Source: Hexactinellida sp. DTS-2022 | Taxonomy: Eukaryota > Porifera > Hexactinellida | Assembly: GCA_028753945.1 (NCBI GenBank) | Contig: JAPNXP010000001.1 | Location: 8,174,501-8,238,500 of the forward strand | Direction: 5' to 3' | Length of the DNA: 64,000 bases | Shown: piece after piece, positions 36,455 to 46,031 of the stretch | Layout of the letters: each line of letters begins with the position of its first letter | Position numbering within the stretch: the first letter of the stretch is position 1 | The notes under the pieces: generated by a model | Databases searched by the model: none | Told to the model about the DNA's origin: nothing | The model's input: only the letters and a program-made list of their open reading frames with translations | Position numbers and translations under genes: made by a program

Positions 36455-39400
36455 ATGGATGCGAGCGAGTATCAGACAGTTCTTGGATACCTCCAAACTC
36501 AAGAGATTCCTAGCGAAATCAAGAATGATCGCTATAAGAAGAAGAATTTTATCAGGAAGTGCAAGGGGATTTGCGTTCAAGACCAAAAACTGATGAAGGT
36601 AATAATTTCTCAAACTATTTTCAGATGGTATTTCTAATCAATATTTTATTTAGAGCCTGAGGAAGAAGAACGGAACCTTAAAATATCTCGAGATTCCAAT
36701 TGACACAGAAATAAATGACATTATTGGCTTCTACCACAATGTCACTCACCCCGGAATCAATACTACTCTTGACGGGATTCGAAACAAATACGATTGGAGT
36801 GGCATTTACAACGACATCGGGGAATTTGTAAGCTATCTTTTCGCATTAATTTCAATAGAATTCATTTTTAATTAGTGTTCGTCATTTAGATCAAAACTTG
36901 CCACACCTGCCAGACTTCTGCCGCTCTGTTACCTCAGCCTCAGCGCGAACTCCAGCCCATCGCCCCTCCAGAGGAACCGTGGTATCATTGCGGGATAGAT
37001 CTTGTCTGCAATATGTCCCGCACAGCATTTGGATTTCAGCATATTTTGGTAATCGTATGCTACTTGAGCAAATTTGTAATCGCCAGACCCCTCAAATCCA
37101 AGACATCAAGGGAAATATTGGACTGTCTACAGGATATCTATCTATCATTTGGTGTACCCAAAATCCTCCAACATGATCAAGGAACTGAATTCTCAAGCAA
37201 GGTATATTCTAATGCAGTTTTGATGCTTTCCAAATTGTGAATATTATCGTTAGTTATTAATATATTATCTACTAATAATATAATATATAGAATGTATAAC
37301 CTTCATGAACAAATAATGTGTTTATTTACAAATGCATACAAATACTTCGACATAAGTACAATTTCATTGGATTTGTGAGAGTGGTGGCGTGTACTTGAGT
37401 AGCTGACTTAAATTCATTTTTTAAATACTGTTCCTTCAGGAATTTCAGGATTTCCACAAGAAATTAAATGTCGACACCCGAAGAACCACTGCCTACCACC
37501 CGCAGAGTAACGGACTTGTCGAAGCTCACAATAAAATTTTGAAAACGTAAGTTCTGTAATTAACTAATAATTCTTAAAAATTAAATAACCAACAAATTAT
37601 TTACTTACTCAATTTATTGAATGTTGAGATTATATTCCCAATTCATTACTAAATACAATAATTATAATCAGGGAATTAAAGGATTCACAAACGAACTTAT
37701 TGATCTTGAACTGGACGAACTGAATGAACTGAACGAACGCTGGCACTGTTATTGAATTTAATGTGAACGTAAACAAACTGAACGTGCGTCAATTTGAGAT
37801 GGGTTTATTCAGTCCATTCGTGAACCTTACATTCTTTTGATAATAATATTTATTATTCAAAACTAGCCTTAAGTTAATTTTATTTAAATAGCTTAAATTT
37901 CCAATATTATTCCAAACGCTTAAAATTCAATGCTTACAATAATTATTAAGCCTTGAATTTGATTTGTCCGTTGTTTTAGAAAAATTAACTATATGATGTG
38001 CAATGGGGACAAAGAATGGGTAGATAAATTACAGCCAGCAGTACTAGCAGCCAATACTCAGACTAAACGATCCACAGGCTACACACCATTTTATCTCATG
38101 TTCGGTAGAGATTTCGATTCCTCTAATCTACTTAATCTTATCACCTCTCCAAATAACCCCGGCTTCAAATCACCAACAATTATTGAAACAGAAACAGAAT
38201 TAGCCCACCCGAATATTACCCCAATGGACATTGATGAAATTACAGATCCTTACGAACTCCCAAATAACGATAACGAATGGGCAGAAACAATTGCTGCAAC
38301 TCGTAAGACGGACAAGAAAAATGCAAGACAAAACATCAAAGAAGAGCAAAAAGTCCAAAAGAAAACCTACGACCGCAAAGTCAAACGCAATAGGTGTGTT
38401 GATATGTCTTACTATGTTTCACTTTGCTATTGTAAATCTAATAAAAATCATTTTTTAGAATTCCTTACATATTTCAAATGTATTGTGTTTATTGTTGTTT
38501 CCGAGATAACATCTTACGAAACATAATGAGGTGATACTATCATGTGATGTCTAATAATAGTAACCTTAGGTATTTGAATGTGTTATTGTTATTGCGAAAG
38601 TTCTGGTTCAATTACGCAACTTCCGAAATTCTTATTGTGCAATGCATTGAGTGTACTGCTTTAGGTCAGAATTTGAAGAAGGAGATCAGGTTATAGTACA
38701 CAATATCAAGAAAGCAAAGAGACTCCCAGGAACAAAAGAAGCAAAGAAATACTTAGGCCCATATTCAGTAGAGAAAGTAACACCAAGCCACCTCGTAGCA
38801 CGAAAAGATCCCAACAGCACAAAAGTAACAAAATTACCTCTCCATCTCTCTCGAAAATATTTCCCTCGCAAACAACCGGTAAGTTAACTTTAGTTGATTG
38901 TTTACCCTCTTACTAATGACTCATTCCTATTACAATTTAGGTTACACCAACGAAGAATCAAACACCCGACATCACATCAACCGGATTTTCTATTTCGCAT
39001 GCAATTGGTAAGTATTTTCAATTGTTTACTGCTATTATTAAAAATACGTTATTACCAAGCACGGTTATGAATCAGACACTGGCAGGGTTGTAAATAAATC
39101 ATTTTAGATTTCAAATCAAATCAAATCAAATAATTAGCCACTCAAAATTATCTCAAATCAAATCAAATATTTGAAATATTTGATTTGATTAACAACACTA
39201 GTCATGATATTTCTACATACTATTCGAACTAGTTCAATCCTAAAATTTTAAACACACTTTATTTGATTTCATTTAGAACCATTTGAGGAGACCCTGACTT
39301 TAGGAGCAACTGAAGAAATCTATGAAATCCCTGAACAACGAGGAACAGAAGAAAGTATTGATGCTACACTAACAACCATAAAACCTCAAGTATTAACAGC

Positions 39401-40565
39401 CCTTAACAACCGTACCTATCTAACCCCACTACATAAAACGCTCGCCACCAAAGCTGAATCACTAACATCACTAAAATCACTATACGATTACCATCCATCG
39501 ACTGAACTAGATTTTACGACCAAAGAATCGATCGCCATCGCTACCGCTAATTGGTACAACGAATATCGCAATAGCCATCCCTGTAACGATCCAATACAAA
39601 TCAGAAAAGACTATGATTATCCACTCGCAGTTCTGTTACCTGTTGTGATTCAGTTAATATCACCTAAGCATCAACTAGAAGAGATAATTACCATCGATAC
39701 CAGTCCATCACCATCTAACCATCTGAATACCATCTCACAGATTGCTTCACTACCAATAGCATATCCTATTTGGGGGGGAGAGCACAATGACATCATGCAA
39801 TCCAATACCTGCTCAGTGGACAACATCCTAGCCATCCTAAGTTCTAAGAAAGCAAACATACTCGATGCATTGAACTTAATCGGAACCTCACCAACTGACA
39901 CCAAATTCTACCATCTGTTCAAACTGGCTGCTACTAATAAATTCGAAGAACTGCGAGATTATATCGCCAAACAACTCGGGCTGGATATTCAATATGATTC
40001 AACTGGTTTGATGCAATCATACAATTTTTTTGGATTAGAAGGCAACATCATTCAATTCCTAAGAGCAGAAGACCTATGCAACGACAGATACATTACCAAC
40101 TTCAAATGCCACCACTGCACCAACATCTTTAACACCACCAATATGATAGGAAATATTGGCAGCGTATTCACTAATCTGGAGTCTTCTATAAACCGAAAAC
40201 TAATTCCAACTAAATGTAAGTCCTGTGGATCAAGTGATGCAATCTGTGAGAGGTTATCTGGGCATTTTCAATCCATTCCTATACTGCTAACAATTGAAAT
40301 TGGACACATTATAACACAAAGCAAACAAGTATTAATATCTGACATCGACCAACAATTTACCATCAGTCATCAACAACAGACATTACATTATAAACTAGCT
40401 GGCTTTTCCATCTTCGTTAGCAACCACTTTTACTCTATCCTATGTGACAACGGACAATTTTATAAATATGACGGCATGAGAAACCCGACTGTCGAACTAT
40501 GGGACTGTAACCAATTCATCGGATCACTCAATACTATATTCTACCTCTTGCACTCTTCTGACTAA
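36455..40565 (+). CDS. Ginger1-like transposase: HHCC finger, D,D35E integrase, GPY/F, USP-like C-terminus
   Basis: Eight exons with GT..AG borders keep one frame for 906 residues: 36455-36598, 36654-36827, 36890-37201, 37440-37546, 37980-38393, 38665-38878, 38941-39007, 39277-40565. The HHCC zinc finger is His76, His80 (YHNVTHPG), Cys110, Cys113 (TCHTC). The integrase core has Asp143 (CGIDLVC), Asp202 (LQHDQGTEF) and Glu238 (SNGLVEAHNK), a D,D35E spacing. A GPY/F module lies at about 411-422 (KKYLGPYSVEKV). Residues about 640-900 resemble a ubiquitin-specific protease: Cys box NTCSVDN (Cys656), two CxxC pairs (755/758, 791/794) as in the USP zinc finger, and a His box (His861, SNHFYSI) then YKYDGM (Asp876). 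The protein would cut and join the element ends; the protease domain may remove ubiquitin or process the protein (inference). No lesion was found. Confidence 0.88.
39083..39201. repeat. Small inverted-repeat element in intron 7 of the transposase gene
   Basis: Starts CAGGGTTGTAA and ends TTAACAACACTAG, with 'aaatcaaatcaaat' runs and their inverse inside. It resembles a small hAT-type MITE, but no clean target duplication was found. Confidence 0.4.
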
Positions 40566-40602
40566 TTCTTCTTCTTATTATTCAGTCGAAAGCGCTCAAA
40601 GG

Positions 40603-40712
40603 CAAGGTACATCGACCTTGTGGGGACCTCTGCTAGAGGCTAGTCAGGCTACGCAATCCCTATCATGGTGAGCCCAGATAATGGTAACGCGACCTGCAAC
40701 GGCATGTCCCCA
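40603..40712 (+). ncRNA. Predicted structured RNA block upstream of the hammerhead
   Basis: Compared with its surroundings this block is GC-rich and foldable: CAAGGT/ACCTTG (40603-40620), TGGGGAC/GTCCCCA closing a 92-base domain (40621-40712), and CCTCT/AGAGG inside it (40627-40639). It lies 40 bases before the hammerhead-like sequence and after the transposase stop codon. It may be the body of a small self-cleaving RNA unit or a structured 3' UTR. No family is recognised. Confidence 0.4.
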
Positions 40713-40752
40713 GTGGCGACTGACAGCGTAACACTTCCAACACTCAACCAAC

Positions 40753-40816
40753 CCAAGTGTATTGCGTGACAGGCAACGCAACTGACGAGTCCGGGCCGGG
40801 ACGAAACACAAATTGG
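40753..40816 (+). ncRNA. Hammerhead ribozyme, type III topology
   Basis: All core elements are in order. Stem III 5' strand is GUGU (40757-40760). The cleavage-site A is 40761, making a GUA triplet. Stem I TTGCGT/ACGCAA (40762-40767 with 40776-40781) closes an 8-base loop. The core box CTGACGA is 40782-40788. Stem II GTCC/GGAC (40789-40792 with 40799-40802) closes a 6-base loop. The core GAA(A) is 40803-40806, and stem III returns as ACAC (40806-40809), extended past a 3-base bulge by CCAA/TTGG. Stems I and II are closed and stem III is open. Every conserved core base of the family (CUGANGA, GAAA, NUH) is present, so cleavage after position 40761 is predicted. It lies 190 bases past the transposase stop codon. 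Confidence 0.88.
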
Positions 40817-41024
40817 AACCAGAAGTAAGTGAGTTTCTAGACTAATTTATTGACTATAACATTAAAGTATATTCTATAACTGTCTAGTATAACGGCCACT
40901 TAGAATAGGTCCCCACATGACTTCCCATATTATTATTATCCTGTATATAGCTGTCATCTGTCATAATGGCCATTTTTGAACAGTCCCTAGGGTAGCCGTT
41001 ATTTACAGGTTCTAATTATTAGTA

Positions 41025-41750
41025 TAACAGTGCGGTCTGTTAGAATAGCAGTGCGGTCTGTTAGTATAGTAGTGCGGTCTGTTAATATAGTAGTACAGTC
41101 TGTAATGTACTAGTGCGGTCTGTTAATATAGTAGTGCGGTCTGTTAGTATAGCAGTGCGGTCTGTTAATATAGCAGTGCGGTCTGTTAATATAGCAGTGC
41201 GGTCTGTTAGTATAGCAGTGCGGTCTGTTAATGTACTAGTGCGGTCTGTTAATATAGCAGTGCGGTCTGTTAATATAGCAGTGCGGTCTGTTAATATAGC
41301 AGTGCGGTCTGTTAATATAGCAGTGCGGTCTGTTAATATAGCAGTGCGGTCTGTTAATATAGCAGTGCGGTCTGTTAATATAGCAGTGCGGTCTGTTAAT
41401 GTACTAGTGCGGTCTGTTAATATAGCAGTGCGGTCTGTTAATATAGTAGTGCGGTCTGTTAATATAGTAGTACAGTCTGTAATGTACTAGTGCGGTCTGT
41501 TAATATAGTAGTGCGGTCTGTTAGTATAGCAGTGCGGTCTGTTAATATAGCAGTGCGGTCTGTTAATATAGTAGTACAGTCTGTAATGTACTAGTGCGGT
41601 CTGTTAATATAGTAGTGCGGTCTGTTAGTATAGCAGTGCGGTCTGTTAATATAGCAGTGCGGTCTGTTAATATAGCAGTGCGGTCTGTTAATATAGCAGT
41701 GCGGTCTGTTAATATAGCAGTGCGGTCTGTTAGTATAGTAGTACTTTCTT
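41025..41750 (+). repeat. 21-bp satellite, about 34 copies, inside the Ginger transposon
   Basis: The unit is AGTGCGGTCTGTTAATATAGC with recurrent variants (TAGTATAGC, TAATGTACT, and a GTACAGTCTGTAATGTACT version) that themselves recur in a higher-order order. Because 21 is a multiple of three, a 125-codon frame stays open across part of it and would encode a 7-residue RSVNIAV repeat. That ORF is not accepted as a gene. Confidence 0.93.
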
Positions 41751-41756
41751 ATAATA

Positions 41757-41943
41757 CAGTAGAACTCGGATAGTACGTACCCCCTCGGAGAAGAGAAATT
41801 AGTACGTATTATCGGAGTGTACGTACGAACAGATTTGACACTACATAGAGATGCATATAAATTGACAAACTTTGTTCATACAAGTTAGGCGTATTAAGCC
41901 GAAGTACGTACTAAACCAGGTACGAACTAACCGAGTTCTACTG
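41757..41943. mobile_element. Tc1/mariner-type MITE, 187 bp, nested in the Ginger transposon
   Basis: Ends CAGTAGAACTCGGATAGTACG and AACTAACCGAGTTCTACTG are flanked by TA on both sides. It is related to the MITE at 6826-7270, with similar terminal sequences. Confidence 0.87.
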
Positions 41944-42039
41944 TATATAAAAGTATAAATGGAGAGGATTGGATTGTGGCTGTAGGGGAGGAGGAGGCCA
42001 CACATTACTTGTTTTCTTTCTAGAATATATGTCTTTCAC

Positions 42040-42291
42040 ATGGAGTTATTGGTAAATAGTGTAGAAGATATACCTCACAAATTCATTAATTGCTCAATTA
42101 GAAAGTTGGATGTACGTATGAATATAGATTGTGGTTACAGAAACCTAAGGGACAAGCTTCTACTTTTACATCCTATTCAACACAGTTTAATAATTATTAC
42201 TCCAACTTATATTTTCTTTATTCTTAATAAAGTAATGTATTTATTACTATTTTCTTTGTCAATGAATTTTGTATTATTATTTATTAATTAA
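42040..42291 (+). CDS. Unassigned short ORF in the 3' region of the Ginger transposon
   Basis: An 83-codon ORF follows a plausible splice acceptor (pyrimidine tract ending 'tttctag' near 42023). The second half is strongly hydrophobic (about residues 45-82), like one or two membrane segments, but the AT-rich DNA would also give this by chance. No family is recognised. It may be untranslated 3' sequence. Confidence 0.2.
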   Translation: MELLVNSVEDIPHKFINCSIRKLDVRMNIDCGYRNLRDKLLLLHPIQHSLIIITPTYIFFILNKVMYLLLFSLSMNFVLLFIN

Positions 42292-42592
42292 ACTTAATTT
42301 GAATCTGATTAACAATGCGAATAGAATCACTACTTTTGCTAAAGGTATTCCGTACAAAGAGAGTGGATGGATCTAAAATTAGAAATATCTTAGTAACATT
42401 GGTTCACATAACCAAGTTGGATAATTATCGACTTCAGTAGTTTACAAATTATCCAAGTTAGACAAGCTAAAAATATCGTAAAATAAGCTACGTCTATAGC
42501 AATTCAATAATCATAGCTAGTATGCAATAATGTTATTGTGAAAACCGAGATAGGCTCGATAATACAATCATAATTGATATAATATAATCAAT

Positions 42593-42779
42593 GCGGGTCA
42601 AAATCCTACGGATGACTATCGTAGGATTTTGACCCGCACCATGGATTCGCTATTATAATTTTGTATTGCGGGTCAGAATCCTACGCTCTTGACTACCGTA
42701 GGATTTTGACCCGCACCATGGATTTGCTATTACAATTTTGTATTGCGGGTCAGAATCCTACGCGGGTCAGAATCCTATG
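42593..42779. repeat. Six alternating subterminal boxes plus right TIR of the Ginger transposon
   Basis: The 18-bp box GCGGGTCARAATCCTACG occurs at 42593, 42668, 42745 and 42762, and inverted at 42620 and 42697. The last two lie in the right TIR (42743-42784). The first four are a degenerate set with an AAAATCC variant. Only the two TIR copies are present at the left end. They are probably transposase-binding sites. Confidence 0.85.
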
Positions 42780-42784
42780 CAACA

Positions 42785-42810
42785 GCACTAACCACTAGAC
42801 AACTTGGAAG
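42785..42810 (-). pseudogene. 5' part of the tRNA-like sequence, split by the Ginger transposon
   Basis: On the minus strand it reads CTTCCAAGTTGTCTAGTGG followed by TTAGTGC and contains an A-box-like TAGTGGTTAG. It pairs with the 3' part at 36222-36264 to give about 70 bases without the transposon. The first four bases here (GCAC on the plus strand) are the target duplication. Confidence 0.5.
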
Positions 42811-42854
42811 CGGGATGACTAATACGTAAATGTTGCAGTGCAGAGCCGCACATA

Positions 42855-43035
42855 GTGTTCCTGCACACATACCAATGTATTAGTGTATACCCGCACATAA
42901 TTTTGAACACATAATATTGATAGGTAGGTATAAACTGAAACGCTTTAATAGGGATATCCATTCATATTTTTTTTAAACAGCCGGCTTCTTAGAAGGTCAA
43001 TATGTGTGGGTATACACTAATATATTAGTGTGTGC
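42855..43035. mobile_element. Palindromic MITE-like element
   Basis: Inverted repeats TATTAGTGTATACCCGCACATA (about 42878) and TATGTGTGGGTATACACTAATA (about 43002) surround about 100 bases of non-coding DNA. Outer parts (gcacacat / tgtgtgc) extend the inverted repeat. No clear target duplication was found and the exact ends are uncertain. It lies between the Ginger transposon and the next large element. Confidence 0.55.
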
Positions 43036-43094
43036 GGCAAACATGTAAATAACCTTTTTGAACTGAAAATTAAACCAAATTTACAAGAAAATTG

Positions 43095-44050
43095 ACGAGT
43101 GTGAAGTTAGCAGCGAGCTGGCAGCGAGAAATTGAGCACACTATAAGACACTATAAGTAATGAACCAACGGGTCAATCTAGATGCCATTTGGAATATAGC
43201 AATACTAGCCTAGGTACTTTCTATCAAATTAATTTTTATCTGATCTGACATCTGGGAGGCATACAGTGACTTTGCAAAAAATGTTATAATTTTTCCAAAA
43301 ACTTCAAAATCCTAAAATCGAGCACAGTTTGGGACGCCATATTTTTGTATCACCAGTATATACAGAACTGCCATTTGGAATATAGCAATACTAGCCTAGG
43401 TACTTTCTGTCAAATTATTTTTTTCCTGAACTGACACCTGGGAGGCAGACAGTGACTTTGCAAAAAATGTTATAATTTTTCCAAAAACTTCAAAATCCTA
43501 AAATCGAGCACAGTTTGGGACGCCATATTTTTGTATCACCAGTATATACAGAACTGCCATTTGGAATATAGCTATACTAGCCTAGGTACTTTCTGTCAAA
43601 TTAATTTTTTTCTGATCTGACACCTGGGAGGCAGACAGTGACTTTGCAAAAAATGTTATAATTTTTCCAAAAAACTTCAAATTCTTAAAATCGAGCACAG
43701 TTTGGGACGCCATATTTTTGTATCACCAGTATATACAGAATTGCCATTTGGAATATAGCAATACTAGCCTAGGTACTTTCTGTCAAATTAATTTTTTCCT
43801 GAACTGACACCTGGGAGGCAGACAGTGACTTTGCAAAAAATGTTATAATTTTTCCAAAAACTTCAAAATCCTAAAATCGAGCACAGTTTGGGACGCCATA
43901 TTTTTGTATCACCAGTATATACAGAACTGCCATTTGGAATATAGCTATACTAGCCTAGGTACTTTCTGTAAAATTAATTTCTTTCTGATCTGACACCTGG
44001 GAGGCAGACAGTGACTTTGCAAAAAATGTTATAATTTTTCCAAAAATTGT
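43095..44050 (+). repeat. Left TIR arm, 185-bp tandem repeats
   Basis: The 185-186 bp unit starts at about 43181, 43366, 43551, 43737 and 43923 (last copy partial). Each carries GCCATTTGGAATATAGC, CTAGCCTAGGTACTTTCTGT and GGGACGCCATATTTTTGTAT. It is the inverse of 49060-49937. Confidence 0.93.
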
Positions 44051-44059
44051 ATAATTTAA

Positions 44060-44437
44060 TACTATTAAAGAGTCTAAGATTATATATTCCATAACAACGA
44101 CAGACTATGTGGGTATATTTCCTTCTGCAAGAATATTCTTGCAATTATTAATATACTGATGTATTTAATTCTAATTAAATCAGTCTGTATTTAAGATTTA
44201 ATGACGCTTCCAATCTGTTTATGTACATTGAAATTGCTGTTAAATTATTAATACATTTAATGATTATTTATACACCTTGAAGGCTGAAGCGTTGAAGACA
44301 GTAAGAAAAAAATCCAAATTTGCAGGTGTGCCGACAGCATTTTCATTTGGAGGCACTATCAATTAACCAGCCATCAAATATAGTGCCTCCAAAGGAAAAT
44401 GCTGTCGGCACAGCTGCAATTTTGGATTTTGGATTCG
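44060..44437 (+). repeat. Fragment of the hairpin-array family
   Basis: A shortened array unit contains 'ccataacaacgacaga', 'taattctaattaaatcagt' and a full hairpin at about 44310-44437 with GTGCCGACAGCATTTTC on one arm. It lies just inside the left TIR arm. Confidence 0.8.
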
Positions 44438-44808
44438 GGTAGGTCAGGCTATGGTCGTTGGCGACGAATTTTATTAACTATATTTTCCACCTCGACTCGC
44501 CTGAATTAATTTCTTTCTCATTAATATTTCAGAAAAATTCAATTGATCTCTCAACCTGAAACCATATACGGCGTATTAGTTTTCCTGATTGCAGTATCAG
44601 AATTTTGAATTAATAATAATATCATAATTGTTTTAGTTAGTAACTTAGTATAACCTTACAAGTTTCTGATGATTAATTGATCATGATAATAACCATTTTA
44701 CATTACATGAAATACTAATTGAGGCAATATATATATTGACTTTTAATCTAAATCGCCTTAAAACTCATTTGGACTAACGATCTATTTATTTTTATTCATT
44801 AAATATTC
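44438..44808. other. AT-rich leader before the 2A-like ORF
   Basis: No gene is recognised. Several AT-rich tracts could hold promoter elements for the following ORF, but nothing specific can be called. Confidence 0.35.
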
Positions 44809-45054
44809 ATGAAGATACATAGCAATTATTTAGGTTTATATATTGAGACATCTTGTCAATATTTATTTTGCTATGTTCGCAAATTTTACTCTACTTTCTC
44901 TTCTTTCCCACATCTTCTTTCCCAAAGTACTTGTTATGTAATATTGGACTTGTTTAATATTTTTATTCATCAGTGTGGCGATATAGAGGTAAATCCTGGA
45001 CCAAGACAATTAGGTAAATATACTGAATTAAATTACATTATTAACCTGAATTGA
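44809..45054 (+). CDS. Short ORF carrying a 2A-like (ribosome-skipping) motif
   Basis: An 81-codon ORF. Residues 57-65 are GDIEVNPGP (44977-45003), an exact match to the 2A consensus D-(V/I)-E-x-N-P-G-P, at which ribosomes fail to form the Gly-Pro bond. A hydrophobic, aromatic-rich stretch of about 35 residues precedes it, as in the N-terminal 2A sequences of some animal non-LTR retrotransposons, where it can act as a signal peptide. Soon after the motif comes a possible splice donor (TTAG|GTAAAT, 45010-45020), with an acceptor at 45080 (TTTCTAG). The motif may therefore join onto the coding sequence at 45081-45817, although the simplest junction does not keep that frame. Exact gene structure is uncertain. 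Confidence 0.6.
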   Translation: MKIHSNYLGLYIETSCQYLFCYVRKFYSTFSSFPHLLSQSTCYVILDLFNIFIHQCGDIEVNPGPRQLGKYTELNYIINLN

Positions 45055-45148
45055 TATTGAATACTTATTTTTAATTTCTAGAATTCAGAAACTGGGCACA
45101 TGGAGAACTGCAAAAAATCATTCAAGCAATCTTTTCGTTAGAAATGAA

Positions 45149-45817
45149 ATGGCACGAAATAGAAGAACCCCTAATTCTTTCTGGGGTAAGTTGGCGAAGT
45201 GTATTTATAATAGAAATCGAGCACCACTGAGGGCAAAAATAATGCAATTATGGAGAAAAAATTATTCTGTTATTCGGAAAAAATTGGTTATTCTAAATGA
45301 ATCTAGTCAGACTAACTCATCAAATTTGAGTTTACTTGTCAGTATTAAATTTGAATACCTTCCTTCAACTTCCAGTTTCCATATAGAATGTACCCCGTTC
45401 AAAAGTCCGGATAGTTGCATTAATTTGCTTTCTAATTCCAAATACTGTCAAGATAGTAGCACTACCAAATCTACTCTTATCGATACGTTCCAACAACCTG
45501 TTGATTGTGATTCAGCTTCATCCACAGACAATCATGATTTTAATAACACTGACTTATTACTGCAAAATCGAGATGGAAAATATTCTGGCGATCGTAAGTC
45601 ATATCAATTTGTTTTGACCCAGAATGAATGGTTATCATTATACGAGTCAAAGAGAGCAGTTACACTGCATAGAGAATGGACGAATGTTTTTAACAAAAAT
45701 TTGCTAACTTTTTTTCCATTTTGCGTCTTAAAATTTTTGTATCATCGTATCAACCTCAATTTCGCTCGAATTAACTATCCCATAGCCTACTCTATATATG
45801 GCCTGACAGTAACCTAG
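45149..45817 (+). CDS. Unassigned 222-residue ORF of the long-TIR element
   Basis: The frame is open from about 45082, just after a splice-acceptor-like site. The N-terminal part is basic (RNRRTPNSFWGKLAKCIYNR; then RAKIMQLWRKNY), suggesting nucleic-acid binding. The middle is Ser/Asn-rich. The C-terminal part includes QFVLTQNEWLSLYESKR. The last 20 or so codons run into sequence shared with the P/THAP-like unit (the 'ccatagcctact' block, which recurs at 50030), so the true protein probably continued elsewhere before that insertion. It may belong with the OTU-like ORF at 48203-48916 as one interrupted gene; that is inference. No named domain is recognised. Confidence 0.45.
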   Translation: MARNRRTPNSFWGKLAKCIYNRNRAPLRAKIMQLWRKNYSVIRKKLVILNESSQTNSSNLSLLVSIKFEYLPSTSSFHIECTPFKSPDSCINLLSNSKYCQDSSTTKSTLIDTFQQPVDCDSASSTDNHDFNNTDLLLQNRDGKYSGDRKSYQFVLTQNEWLSLYESKRAVTLHREWTNVFNKNLLTFFPFCVLKFLYHRINLNFARINYPIAYSIYGLTVT

Positions 45818-46031
45818 AAAATGTGGACCAAGGATGAAGGAGAAGATGGTAATATTTATCCAACCACAATATTTAATATCTAAAATAATAATCATAATCA
45901 ACCACATTAATTAGAAATATACTTGAAATATATACAATTATTGATCAGATTTTATTCAAAACTCTTCTATTGACGTAAAATCTCATCCTTTTAACTTCGC
46001 TTTGGTATTTTATTCATATTAGCTTCTATTC

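Larger units (their letters stand above)
36269..42784 (+). mobile_element. Complete Ginger1-like DNA transposon, 6,516 bp
   Basis: The ends form a 42-bp terminal inverted repeat: 36269-36310 starts TGTTGCGTAGGATTCTGACC and 42743-42784 ends GCAACA, with one mismatch noticed. Each TIR holds two tandem copies of GTAGGATTCTGACCCGC. The element is flanked by a 4-bp target duplication, GCAC, at 36265-36268 and 42785-42788. TGT..ACA ends, a 4-bp duplication and a gypsy-type integrase are the published hallmarks of Ginger1 transposons. It carries an intact eight-exon transposase gene, a hammerhead-like ribozyme, a 21-bp satellite and a nested mariner-type MITE. The perfect duplication and open frame suggest recent activity. 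Confidence 0.92.

Noticed and set aside
41113..41490. 125-residue ORF made of RSVNIAV repeats
   Set aside because: It is open only because the satellite period is 21 bp, a multiple of three; no start context or unique part.
41025..41750. CRISPR-like direct repeats
   Set aside because: No unique spacers between repeats; it is a head-to-tail satellite in a eukaryotic genome.
36222..42810. Functional tRNA gene split by an insertion
   Set aside because: A and B boxes are good, but acceptor and T stems pair poorly; kept only as a tRNA-like pseudogene or SINE.
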